DNA of 64,000 nucleotides, taken from the NCBI RefSeq assembly GCF_000173655.1, contig NZ_ABZU01000003.1:62001-126000 (forward strand), written 5' to 3'. The DNA comes from Corynebacterium amycolatum SK46 (GTDB taxonomy: Bacteria; Actinomycetota; Actinomycetes; Mycobacteriales; Mycobacteriaceae). Positions 9,242 to 16,411 of the stretch are shown one piece after another. The translations under genes were made by a program, and so were the position numbers. Numbering within the stretch: the first letter of the stretch is position 1; each line of letters begins with the position of its first letter. Below the pieces are notes generated by a model. That model was not told the origin of the DNA, did no database searches, and saw only the letters and a program-made list of their open reading frames with translations.

Positions 9242-9275
9242 TTGCGCTTTAACGCAAAGTAAACACCCTGGTGTT
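9242..9275. promoter_or_regulatory. Two adjacent palindromes upstream of phoX
   Basis: TTGCG-ctttaa-CGCAA (9242-9257) and AACACC-ct-GGTGTT (9262-9275) lie five bases apart in the 259-bp gap between phoX and panD. They are candidate regulator sites for phoX or structured ends of the panD transcript. I do not recognise either as a known corynebacterial operator. Confidence 0.35.
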
Positions 9276-9328
9276 GTGGTTTTCCCGCTCGACTTTTCTC
9301 TCCAGCTACCTCACACACTACACAGTCG

Positions 9329-9381
9329 AGCCCTAGCTCTGAGGGCTACGTGGACTAGCCCTGGTTCTCCGGGCTACGCGG
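9329..9381 (-). repeat. Imperfect 25-bp direct repeat forming two hairpins at the panD end
   Basis: Copies at 9329-9353 and 9357-9381 share the frame AGCCCT...GGGCTACG-GG. Each can fold into a hairpin (AGCCCT/AGGGCT in one, AGCCC/GGGCT in the other). The second copy is inside the last codons of panD and the first is just after the stop codon. The pair could act as the panD transcription end. No U-run is visible. Confidence 0.5.
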
Positions 9382-9777
9382 ATTCTTCAAATCAGAACCA
9401 TCCGGCACATCCGCCGGGTCATTGCCACTTTCCAGAATTTTGTTGTCCTCATCGACGAAGATGACATTCGGCTTGTAAGCACGCGCCTCAGCGTCATCCA
9501 TCATGCCGTAGCCGATGATAATAACCAGATCACCCGGCGAAATCAGACGAGCGGCGGCACCATTGATGGAAATGATGCCCGAGCCGCGCTCTCCGGTAAT
9601 GCAGTAAGTGGTAAGCCGGTTGCCATTATTGATATCGACAATGTCGACGGCTTCACCTTCAAGCAGGTCGGCCGCTTCCATCAGATCAGCGTCAATCGTG
9701 CACGATCCAACGTAGTGAAGATCAGCCTGAGTCACCGTGGCACGGTGAATCTTGGACTTCAACATAGTGCGAAACAT
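9355..9777 (-). CDS. panD: Aspartate 1-decarboxylase
   Basis: Makes beta-alanine from L-aspartate for pantothenate synthesis. It is made as an inactive proenzyme that cuts itself between Gly24 and Ser25 to form a pyruvoyl group; the site is seen in [12 protein letters not shown]. Other family blocks are [33 protein letters not shown] and [11 protein letters not shown]. Length is 140 residues, normal for actinobacteria, with a short Asn/Asp/Pro-rich tail after the core. Its partner panC lies upstream on the same strand, 137 bp away, so beta-alanine and its condensing enzyme are encoded together. The Ser25 neighbour is Cys rather than the Val found in the M. tuberculosis enzyme. Confidence 0.95.
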   Translation of the reverse strand: MFRTMLKSKIHRATVTQADLHYVGSCTIDADLMEAADLLEGEAVDIVDINNGNRLTTYCITGERGSGIISINGAAARLISPGDLVIIIGYGMMDDAEARAYKPNVIFVDEDNKILESGNDPADVPDGSDLKNPRSPENQG

Positions 9778-9914
9778 GAAAAAGGTAGGTCCCTTCCTGG
9801 ATTTGTCCCCTGGATGCTTGCCTACCGCGGCACCCCTTAGCGTGGCAGGTTATTAGTCGGCACACTATAATACGACAACTTCCCAGCCACGAGAAACTAC
9901 TTCTAAAAGCCGTC

Positions 9915-11033
9915 CTACTCGCTGTCCTGCTCAACGCCAAAGCCAGCGTTCTTCAGAGTTTCTCTGCTGGACTCATCTTTCAGACGCGCATCTCGAGCAG
10001 CACGAACCTTTTCCTGCAGCTCAGCCAACTCAGCGGCCTCTTCCTCAGTCAGTTCGCCGTCCAGTCCCGCCGCCGACAGAGCCGCCGACGCAATTTCGGC
10101 GTCCTTCTGATCGAGCTGCCCGAAACCATTTGCTGAATCCGGGCGCGGCGCACCCAGAATCAAGCCAACATTATCAATGAGACGAGTAGTGCCGACCTTC
10201 GCAGCAACCAGCAGGCGAGCTTCAGTCTCCTGGCTGTCGCCGCGCAACGCCTCGTCGGAAAGCGGGGCAAGCGCAGCGTCACGCAGCTCCAGGTAATCCA
10301 ACTCGACTTCAGGCTGGCTGGCGAGCACACCACGCGCGGTCTCCAGCACAGCATCCGCACCACGGTCCGCGACAAAAGCACCGGCAGTCAGCGCAGCGGA
10401 CAGGGTTACTGCGAGATTGCGCTGCTCCTCGGACAGGTAGCGGTTGCGGGAGCTCATAGCCAGCCCATCGGCCTCGCGAATCACCGGTACACCGTGCAGC
10501 TGCACCGGCATATTCAGGTCAGTGACCATCTGCTGCATCAGGCACAGCTGCTGGTAGTCCTTCTCACCAAAAACGGCATCAGTGCAGTTGGTGATGTTGA
10601 AAAGCTTGTTGACCACCGTCAACGCACCGGCAAAGTGCCCCGGGCGAGTAGCTCCTTCGAGCTCCGAAGCCAGCGGCCCTGGCTGCACGGTCGTGCGGAA
10701 ACCGTTGGGGTACATCTCCTTCGCGTTCGGAGCAAAGACCAGCTCAACACCGACAGCGCGGAGCTTCTCAACGTCTTCCTCCAGAGTGCGCGGGTAGGCG
10801 TCAAAGTCCTCCCCCTCACCGAACTGCAGCGGATTGACGAAAATCGACACCACCACAACAGCGCGCGGCAGCGTCTTCGCGGCCTGTACTAGTTCAAGGT
10901 GCCCCTGGTGTAGCGCACCCATAGTAGGTACGAGCACCACCGGCCGCCCAGTCTTCCGCAACGCACGGGTGACCTGCGCGATTCCAGCAATAGTCTTGTG
11001 AACAGTTGTCTCTCCGGCGGTATACCCCGTCAT
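9915..11033 (-). CDS. panC: Pantothenate synthetase with a long C-terminal extension
   Basis: Joins pantoate and beta-alanine with ATP to give pantothenate. Visible motifs are the nucleotide-binding VPTMGALHQGHLELV, FVNPLQFG, GEKDYQQL, and the KMSKS-like loop MSSRNRYLS. The start is ATG 11033 with GGAGGAAAC directly before it. The protein is 372 residues, whereas PanC is usually about 280. The catalytic region ends near residue 290 (TTRLIDNVGLILG) and is followed by about 80 residues that are acidic and helix-prone (LTEEEAAELAELQEKVRAAR). This tail is not part of the known fold and has no obvious function. panB is not in the window. The upstream gene is the DUF2520 protein. Confidence 0.93.
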   Translation of the reverse strand: MTGYTAGETTVHKTIAGIAQVTRALRKTGRPVVLVPTMGALHQGHLELVQAAKTLPRAVVVVSIFVNPLQFGEGEDFDAYPRTLEEDVEKLRAVGVELVFAPNAKEMYPNGFRTTVQPGPLASELEGATRPGHFAGALTVVNKLFNITNCTDAVFGEKDYQQLCLMQQMVTDLNMPVQLHGVPVIREADGLAMSSRNRYLSEEQRNLAVTLSAALTAGAFVADRGADAVLETARGVLASQPEVELDYLELRDAALAPLSDEALRGDSQETEARLLVAAKVGTTRLIDNVGLILGAPRPDSANGFGQLDQKDAEIASAALSAAGLDGELTEEEAAELAELQEKVRAARDARLKDESSRETLKNAGFGVEQDSE

Positions 11034-11130
11034 GTTTCCTCCGCGTTCAGATCTACCGGACCAAACTTTTCGCCCGACGGCAATACCTTACGCCACATCC
11101 CGGATGACCAGAACAGCCAGCCCGCTCAGC

Positions 11131-12051
11131 TCATCGGCGTAGGTACCGCAAAACCTCGTTGGCGCCGCGCAGCTCGGCGATACGCTCGGCAAGAGCCAGG
11201 TAGGCGGTTCCCATTTCCGGCGCCACCGCTTCAATTTCACGTTCGTGCTTGACGACGGTCCCAAGGTCGTCCCGCGTCACCGGGCCAGTCAGCCCCCGGG
11301 AACCCCACCTCAAGGCATTGTCCAATGAAGCTTCCAGCAGTGGGCGGAGCAGCTCGGCGGCCTGGCCTCGACGCAGCTCAGCTAGGTCGGTGTCTTCGGC
11401 TGCCGCATCTCCGCCGATAGTGGTTGCCAACATTTCTACTGCATCGACCACAACTGCACCCAGACCGTTTGAGCCGTGGGCCATAGCCGCGTGATAGAGG
11501 CCGCGGTGCCGTTCGTTGATGAACACCGGACGACCGCCGAGTTCGCTAATGAGCAGTTCACTGACTGTTTTCGCGAGCTCGTCCCCGACCGTGATGCCCC
11601 ATGGGCAACCGGTCAGGAGCTCGGAGTCGTCGTCAAGCCCTGCGAACGTCATTGCAGGATGGGCGGCGATGGTCAGCGCGCCGGTGAGTGCGACCGGATC
11701 GAGCACCGCACGCCCGAGGGAACCAGAAGTATGCATGACGATGCGCCCGGGGCCGACGTAGCGGGCGACTTCCTCGGCGACCTCTGCGATGACGCGATCC
11801 GGCACGGCAATGACGATGAGCTCGCAGGTGGAAGCTGTGTCGGCAATACTACTGACCTGTGCGTTCGGGAGACGTAAATGCGCTCGTGTGACAGATTCTG
11901 GTGAGCGCGCGACCACGTGAGTGACACGATGCCCACAGCGCTCTAACGCCTGGCCGAGCGCGACCCCGACTTTTCCGGCAGAAATAATCCCCACCGTCAA
12001 CCGCGGAGCGGTTGTCCGATGGGGATGGGAATCATGCTGGCTTTGCGTCAT
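11131..12051 (-). CDS. Rossmann-like / DUF2520 domain protein
   Basis: A 306-residue predicted NAD(P)-binding protein. The N-terminal Rossmann motif is VGIISAGKVGVALGQALERCGH (G-x-G-K-x-G-x-x-L). It is followed by IVIAVPDRVIAEVAEEV and HTSGSLGRAVLDPV, a layout shared with 6-phosphogluconate and ketopantoate reductase relatives. The C-terminal half is the helical DUF2520 domain with HRGLYHAAMAHGSNGLGAVV. The gene directly precedes panC, as in other corynebacteria and mycobacteria, so a reductase role in pantothenate supply is an attractive guess but unproven. A TAACCT hexamer 8 bp before the ATG suggests a leaderless transcript that could also serve panC and panD. Confidence 0.8.
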   Translation of the reverse strand: MTQSQHDSHPHRTTAPRLTVGIISAGKVGVALGQALERCGHRVTHVVARSPESVTRAHLRLPNAQVSSIADTASTCELIVIAVPDRVIAEVAEEVARYVGPGRIVMHTSGSLGRAVLDPVALTGALTIAAHPAMTFAGLDDDSELLTGCPWGITVGDELAKTVSELLISELGGRPVFINERHRGLYHAAMAHGSNGLGAVVVDAVEMLATTIGGDAAAEDTDLAELRRGQAAELLRPLLEASLDNALRWGSRGLTGPVTRDDLGTVVKHEREIEAVAPEMGTAYLALAERIAELRGANEVLRYLRR

Positions 12052-12059
12052 GACTGACT

Positions 12060-12065
12060 AGGTTA
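12060..12065 (-). promoter_or_regulatory. Candidate -10 element for leaderless DUF2520 gene
   Basis: TAACCT on the minus strand, 8 bases before ATG 12051, with no Shine-Dalgarno sequence between. Confidence 0.45.
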
Positions 12066-12115
12066 GACCAAACCAGCTATGTGCGGTGAGTAGGCCGCGC
12101 ACACTCGGTAAGCGA

Positions 12116-13375
12116 CTAGGCTTCTTCGTCCTCGCGCTGCTCCCTCTTCTTGCGCATCTGCGCCATCAGCTCAGCAACCGTCAGGCTGCCCTTGTTGTCC
12201 TCAGCACGACGCCGACCGTGGCTTGCAAGCTCCTGCGCCGGAGCCTGAGCTGGCTCTTTTGCGAGGTCCTCATCGCGAATGGCCTGCAGCTGGCGAGTCG
12301 GAGAGTCCGAGGCGTCGTCCGATTCCGGCGCAGCGAATGGGTGCCATGCACCGTGTGCCTCGTGAGCGCCGCCCTGAGAATCATCTTCTGCGACATCCTC
12401 GGCCGGGGTTTCCATCCAGTTGATGGCGCGGAAAGAGTTAGTGGAGAACTTCTCCTTGGCAACGGTTTCGTCATCCTTGGAATCGGCGACTTCGTGGACG
12501 TCAACAGGCTGACCAGACGGCGAGAATGTACGGCGCATGTCGGTGGCCTCAGCATCTTCAACCGGCGAAGCGGAGGAAGCGGAGCCCGTGCCACCGTGCT
12601 GCGTATGAGCGCCAACAGTGCCGTTAGCGGTCATCTCAGCGCGGTGGGAAGTTGCGCGTGGTGTCGGCCGGTCGTGACCGGTCGGGTCCTTCATCGGTGA
12701 GGCCTGCTGTGGCGAGTCGAGCTCACGCAGACGCTCAGCCTGGGCGCGAAGGGCAACCTGCTCGTCGTCGAAATCCTCCCCCATGAACTCAGCAAGCTGG
12801 GCGCGCAGTGCAAAGACCTCAGCGCGCAGCGCCGCAATGTTGTCATCGTTATTGCCCTCAAGCGAGTCCAGGTAGTTCTGCTCGAGAATCAGTTCCTGCT
12901 CACGGTGAGTGGCCAGCTCGCGGTCAAGCTCCACCTTGTGCAGCTCCTCGATTGTCTCCAACCGCTTGCGCTCCAGCGCAATGGTCTTGCGGTATCGAGT
13001 CACCAGCACAGCCCCGATAACTGCCGACCACAACGCCAACAGCACGGCGACCTTCATCCATCCGGCAGAGGCGGCAAAGAGCATAACGATACTGGCAATC
13101 ACCGCGAGCACCAGCAGCACAACCATGAGAATGACGGCGGTTTTCTCCGTCATACCGTCGGTAGATCTGGATTTCGTCACATCATTGCTCTGCTCATCTG
13201 CATATGCCGCATCAGCCCCGGAGTTAGCCCCGGCGGAGTAGCTTTCGAAGGCTGAAGAAGGCGACGGAGACGGAGACTCGGCCATATCCGACGAAGTAGG
13301 CGCCGCGTCGCTCTGAAAATATGCGGCATCACCCGAGCGCTTCGGGTCATTACCGGCGTTGGAGAGGTCAGTCAT
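12116..13375 (-). CDS. DUF6779-type membrane protein with coiled coil
   Basis: A 419-residue protein that reads as a disordered Ser/Asp-rich N-terminus (about 75 residues), two transmembrane helices (near residues 80-125), a long charged helix likely to form a coiled coil (LERKRLETIEELHKVELDRELATHREQELIL and onward to about residue 220), and a 200-residue acidic, low-complexity tail. It matches the corynebacterial/mycobacterial protein that always follows folK-DUF3180 (DUF6779). The start is ATG 13375, overlapping the DUF3180 stop codon as ATGA, which indicates translational coupling. A GTG nine bases upstream is less likely. Function is unknown; topology suggests a cytoplasmic coiled coil held at the membrane. 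Confidence 0.75.
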   Translation of the reverse strand: MTDLSNAGNDPKRSGDAAYFQSDAAPTSSDMAESPSPSPSSAFESYSAGANSGADAAYADEQSNDVTKSRSTDGMTEKTAVILMVVLLVLAVIASIVMLFAASAGWMKVAVLLALWSAVIGAVLVTRYRKTIALERKRLETIEELHKVELDRELATHREQELILEQNYLDSLEGNNDDNIAALRAEVFALRAQLAEFMGEDFDDEQVALRAQAERLRELDSPQQASPMKDPTGHDRPTPRATSHRAEMTANGTVGAHTQHGGTGSASSASPVEDAEATDMRRTFSPSGQPVDVHEVADSKDDETVAKEKFSTNSFRAINWMETPAEDVAEDDSQGGAHEAHGAWHPFAAPESDDASDSPTRQLQAIRDEDLAKEPAQAPAQELASHGRRRAEDNKGSLTVAELMAQMRKKREQREDEEA

Positions 13376-13878
13376 AACTCCCACCCTACCGAGTTAGTTC
13401 CCATTTCCCCGTTAGGAGGCGAAGAATTTTCGCCATCAGTTGGCAATTGGCAAACTTTTTCCAGCCACAGCCCCGCTGCAGCGAGCAAAATGCCGGATAC
13501 TGTGCCGGCAATCATGATCGGTCCGTCGGCCTGTGCGGCCGCAAGCTCCGTCCACTTCGGCAAGGCCCACAGCACGCCACCGGCGTACAAACCTCCGAGA
13601 ATCGCACCCAACCACGCGGATGCCGTACCGACCACCAGCCATCGCGACAACGTTAACGGCTGCACCTGGCTGCGATCCTGCCCGACCTTCCCTTCTTCCA
13701 GTACCGACTTAATCCACCGCGCTGCTGCCACACAGACAGCTGTGAGCAACCAGGGAAACCCAAGGTCCCACCAACTTCGTGGCCCGAGCGCACCGAAAAA
13801 CTGTGCCAGAATCATCCATGACGCCAGCGCCAGAACCAGCGCAGATGCTGCCAACGTAATCGGTGAGGTCGGTTTCAT
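13372..13878 (-). CDS. DUF3180 family membrane protein
   Basis: A 168-residue integral membrane protein with about four hydrophobic helices (residues 9-27, 42-58, 84-106, 120-140) and a polar C-terminus. The pattern and its invariable place after folK in corynebacteria and mycobacteria fit DUF3180, which has no known function. It starts two bases after the folK stop codon and its own stop overlaps the next start (ATGA), so it belongs to the folate operon. The tail QLPTDGENSSPPNGEMGTNS is low-complexity. Confidence 0.8.
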   Translation of the reverse strand: MKPTSPITLAASALVLALASWMILAQFFGALGPRSWWDLGFPWLLTAVCVAAARWIKSVLEEGKVGQDRSQVQPLTLSRWLVVGTASAWLGAILGGLYAGGVLWALPKWTELAAAQADGPIMIAGTVSGILLAAAGLWLEKVCQLPTDGENSSPPNGEMGTNSVGWEL

Positions 13879-13880
13879 CT

Positions 13881-14393
13881 CTAGGCCTCTTCTCCATCCG
13901 CGCTGTCTGCTAGGCGCACCGCGTTTACGTCTTCAGGTGCCAGCTTATCGACGAGTTCCGCGACCCGAACTCCCTCCAATTCGGCATCCGGGTCGGCATC
14001 GAGCCACGGCACCAGCACAAAAGCACGCTCAGTTGCCCACGGATGTGGCAGGGTCAGAGTCGAATCGGCCGAGATGATCTCCTCGCCGGAGTCCTTGTCG
14101 ATGATCTGCACGATGTCCACGTCGAGCGCCCGTGGCCCCCAGTGAATTTCGCGCACTCGACCAGCGTCATTTTCCAGTTTCCAACCAGCTTCCAGTAGCT
14201 CCACTGGTGTCCGGGACGTATCGACAATGAGCACGGCATTGAGGAAGTCACCCTGCTCTACCCCACCCCAAGGCGGGGTGGCATAAATCTTTGAGGCTGC
14301 GACCAATTCATCGGCGAAGAAGGCCTGCACACCAGTTAGGTTTTCTCTCGCGCGGTCCATGTTCGCGCCGATAGAAAGAACTGCGCGAATCAT
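13881..14393 (-). CDS. folK: 6-hydroxymethyl-7,8-dihydropterin pyrophosphokinase (HPPK)
   Basis: Transfers pyrophosphate from ATP to 6-hydroxymethyl-dihydropterin, giving the substrate of FolP. Hallmarks seen in this 170-residue protein: the N-terminal LSIGANMDRARENL, YATPPWGGVEQGDFLNAVL, RVREIHWGPRALDVDIV (the R-x-x-x-W-G-P-R-x-L-D-x-D signature with the magnesium-binding aspartates) and LPHPWATERAFVLVPW. The start overlaps the folB stop by four bases (ATGA). Length is normal; the C-terminal 30 residues are acidic. Confidence 0.95.
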   Translation of the reverse strand: MIRAVLSIGANMDRARENLTGVQAFFADELVAASKIYATPPWGGVEQGDFLNAVLIVDTSRTPVELLEAGWKLENDAGRVREIHWGPRALDVDIVQIIDKDSGEEIISADSTLTLPHPWATERAFVLVPWLDADPDAELEGVRVAELVDKLAPEDVNAVRLADSADGEEA

Positions 14394-14794
14394 GCCAACC
14401 GCTTCTTCCGCGAACGGCGGGCTGTCACCGCAGCGTCATCAAAGTCGAGCGGAATGGGCGCATGCGGTTTGTGAATGGTCACTTCCACCGCATGTAACAG
14501 CGGGGACAATCCGCGTTCGGCGCGGGCATCGTCGTCGGCAAGCACTGCTTCGGCAATCTCGGTCGCGACGGTCTCGATGAGGTTGCGCGGAGTGCCGGTC
14601 AAGATTCCGTGCGCTGTGGCTGCGATGTCGGCGTAGTTGACGGTGTCGTCCAGCTCGTCACTGGCAGCGGCACCGGAGAAATCCAGCCACAGAGTGACGT
14701 CACAGATGAAGTCCTGGCCATCGCGGCGCTCGAAGTCGAGACAGCCGTGGTAGCCGTGGGCTTTCAGACCTTTGAGTTCAATGCGATCAGCCAC
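14390..14794 (-). CDS. folB: Dihydroneopterin aldolase
   Basis: Splits dihydroneopterin into 6-hydroxymethyl-dihydropterin and glycolaldehyde in folate synthesis. The 134-residue protein opens ADRIELKGLKAHGYHGCLDFER, the usual start of the family. It continues with the D-x-x-x-x-V-N-Y block (DDTVNYADIA) and LIETVATEIAEAVL, which surround the active site, and VEVTIHKPHAPI at the end. I chose GTG 14794, four bases after the folP stop, because it gives the normal N-terminus; ATG 14806 just after GGAAGGAG is an alternative that would add MSKS. The C-terminal RRSRKKRLA tail is unusually basic. Confidence 0.93.
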   Translation of the reverse strand: MADRIELKGLKAHGYHGCLDFERRDGQDFICDVTLWLDFSGAAASDELDDTVNYADIAATAHGILTGTPRNLIETVATEIAEAVLADDDARAERGLSPLLHAVEVTIHKPHAPIPLDFDDAAVTARRSRKKRLA

Positions 14795-14798
14795 TGAT

Positions 14799-15740
14799 TT
14801 ACTCATCTCCTTCCAGAGCCGACTCGGCTGGCGATCCAGCAAGCGACTCATCGTGCTGCGCAGCGCGGTTAGAGCCACCTTCCGGATAGTCTCCGGCCGC
14901 GGTGTAACCGGTCAGTGAGCGGCCAAGGTTCCATGCCTGCGCCACCCGCACTGCGTCGAGGTTGTCGGCCACATTGTGAACTCGAACCGCCCATGCGCCC
15001 GCCGCTGCGGACAGCGCGGAAATTGCGGTAGTCGCAGCATCAGCCTGCTTTGGTGCGCGTGCCTCACCGCCAACGGCGGCGGCGAAACGCTTGCGGGAAG
15101 CACCGACCAACACGGGGAAACCGAGGTCAATTAGCTCCGGCAGGCCGTGAAGGAGCGCCCAATTGTCATCGGCGTTCTTGGCAAAGCCCAGACCTGGGTC
15201 GAGGACAATATTTTCCTCGACGATGCCGGCGCCCATGGCACCGTCGACAAGCTGAAGCAGGTGCTCACGGACATCGGCGATAATGCCGTCCGGGTGAGTT
15301 TCGGCGCGCCCAGAAGCGGAGCCGAAGCGGTCGGTCTTCCAGTGCATCAGACAGATGGACACATCGGCATCGGCGCAGACTGCGTACATGTTGGGGTCTG
15401 CGAGACCGCCGGAGACATCGTTGATGAACACCGCGCCCTCGGCGATTGCAGCCTCTGCGACACTTGCGCGCATAGTATCGACGCTAATCAGGTGCCCCTC
15501 CGACGCGAGCTCGCGGACCACCGGCACGACCCGGGCAATTTCCTCATCCTCGGAAACACGGTGTGCGCCCGGGCGAGTGGACTCACCACCAATGTCGAGA
15601 ATGTGCGCGCCTTCAGCGAGCAGCTCGTACGCATGGGCAATCGCCGCGTCGAAGGTCTTGTACAGGCCGCCATCGGAAAAACTGTCTTCGGTGACGTTGA
15701 CAATGCCCATCACCTTGCAGAGCTGATTCGCGATACCCAT
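14799..15740 (-). CDS. folP: Dihydropteroate synthase
   Basis: Condenses the pterin pyrophosphate with p-aminobenzoate and is the target of sulfonamides. Signatures are KVMGIVNVTEDSFSDGG, HILDIGGESTRPGA, FINDVSGG, LDPGLGFAKNADDNWALL, LVGASRKRF and the closing RVHNV. The frame is open up to 15806 (TTG), but I prefer ATG 15740, which follows the purine-rich AGGCGGAG and leaves the usual ten or so residues before KVMGIVN; GTG 15785 is also possible. The last 35 residues after the TIM barrel (GGSNRAAQHDE and onward) are a low-complexity acidic tail. It sits between folE and folB in the folate operon. Confidence 0.93.
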   Translation of the reverse strand: MGIANQLCKVMGIVNVTEDSFSDGGLYKTFDAAIAHAYELLAEGAHILDIGGESTRPGAHRVSEDEEIARVVPVVRELASEGHLISVDTMRASVAEAAIAEGAVFINDVSGGLADPNMYAVCADADVSICLMHWKTDRFGSASGRAETHPDGIIADVREHLLQLVDGAMGAGIVEENIVLDPGLGFAKNADDNWALLHGLPELIDLGFPVLVGASRKRFAAAVGGEARAPKQADAATTAISALSAAAGAWAVRVHNVADNLDAVRVAQAWNLGRSLTGYTAAGDYPEGGSNRAAQHDESLAGSPAESALEGDE

Positions 15741-15826
15741 CTCCGCCTGCTGACCTGCCTGCGCTTGCAAGGGGGATTCAATCACCTTGTTGTCCAGCCT
15801 TTCCAATCGACCATTTAACTGTTGCG

Positions 15827-16402
15827 TTAGCTCTTGCGGATCAACGCCATTGCCTCTGCACGCGAACGGGCATCCGTCTTGAAACCACCGCGGACGGCTG
15901 ACGTCACCGTGCGAGCACCCGGCTTGCGGATACCGCGCATGGCCATGCAGAGATGCTCCGCTTCAATGACGACAATCGCCGAGGCCGGATCCAGCCGCTC
16001 CACCAAGGCATCCGCAACCTGACTGGTCAGCCGCTCCTGCACCTGCGGGCGCTTCGCATAGCCATCGACCAGACGAGCGAGCTTGGACAGCCCGGTCACA
16101 CGACCGTCCTTGCCCGGGATGTAACCAATGTGAGCAACGCCGAAGAACGGTACCAAGTGGTGCTCACAGGTCGAGTAAATCGGGATGTCCTTGACTAGAA
16201 CGAGTTCCTGATGATCCTCGTTGAAGGTCTTCGCGAGCACCTCAGACGAATCTTCAAACAGGCCCGCGAAAACCTCACGGTACGCTCGCGCCACTCGCGC
16301 CGGTGTCTCTTTCAGACCTTCCCTGTCGGGATCCTCACCGACGGCAATCAACAGTTCACGAACCGCAGCCTCGGCCCGCTCCTGATCGAATTCGCGCTCC
16401 AT
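15827..16402 (-). CDS. folE: GTP cyclohydrolase I
   Basis: Converts GTP to dihydroneopterin triphosphate, the first step of folate synthesis. The 191-residue protein has the family blocks [45 protein letters not shown] (with zinc ligand Cys and catalytic histidines), [23 protein letters not shown] and [17 protein letters not shown] (second zinc cysteine). It starts 9 bp after the ftsH stop codon, so ftsH and the folate genes are probably one transcript. No clear Shine-Dalgarno sequence precedes the ATG. Confidence 0.95.
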   Translation of the reverse strand: MEREFDQERAEAAVRELLIAVGEDPDREGLKETPARVARAYREVFAGLFEDSSEVLAKTFNEDHQELVLVKDIPIYSTCEHHLVPFFGVAHIGYIPGKDGRVTGLSKLARLVDGYAKRPQVQERLTSQVADALVERLDPASAIVVIEAEHLCMAMRGIRKPGARTVTSAVRGGFKTDARSRAEAMALIRKS

Positions 16403-16411
16403 GATGTGTAC

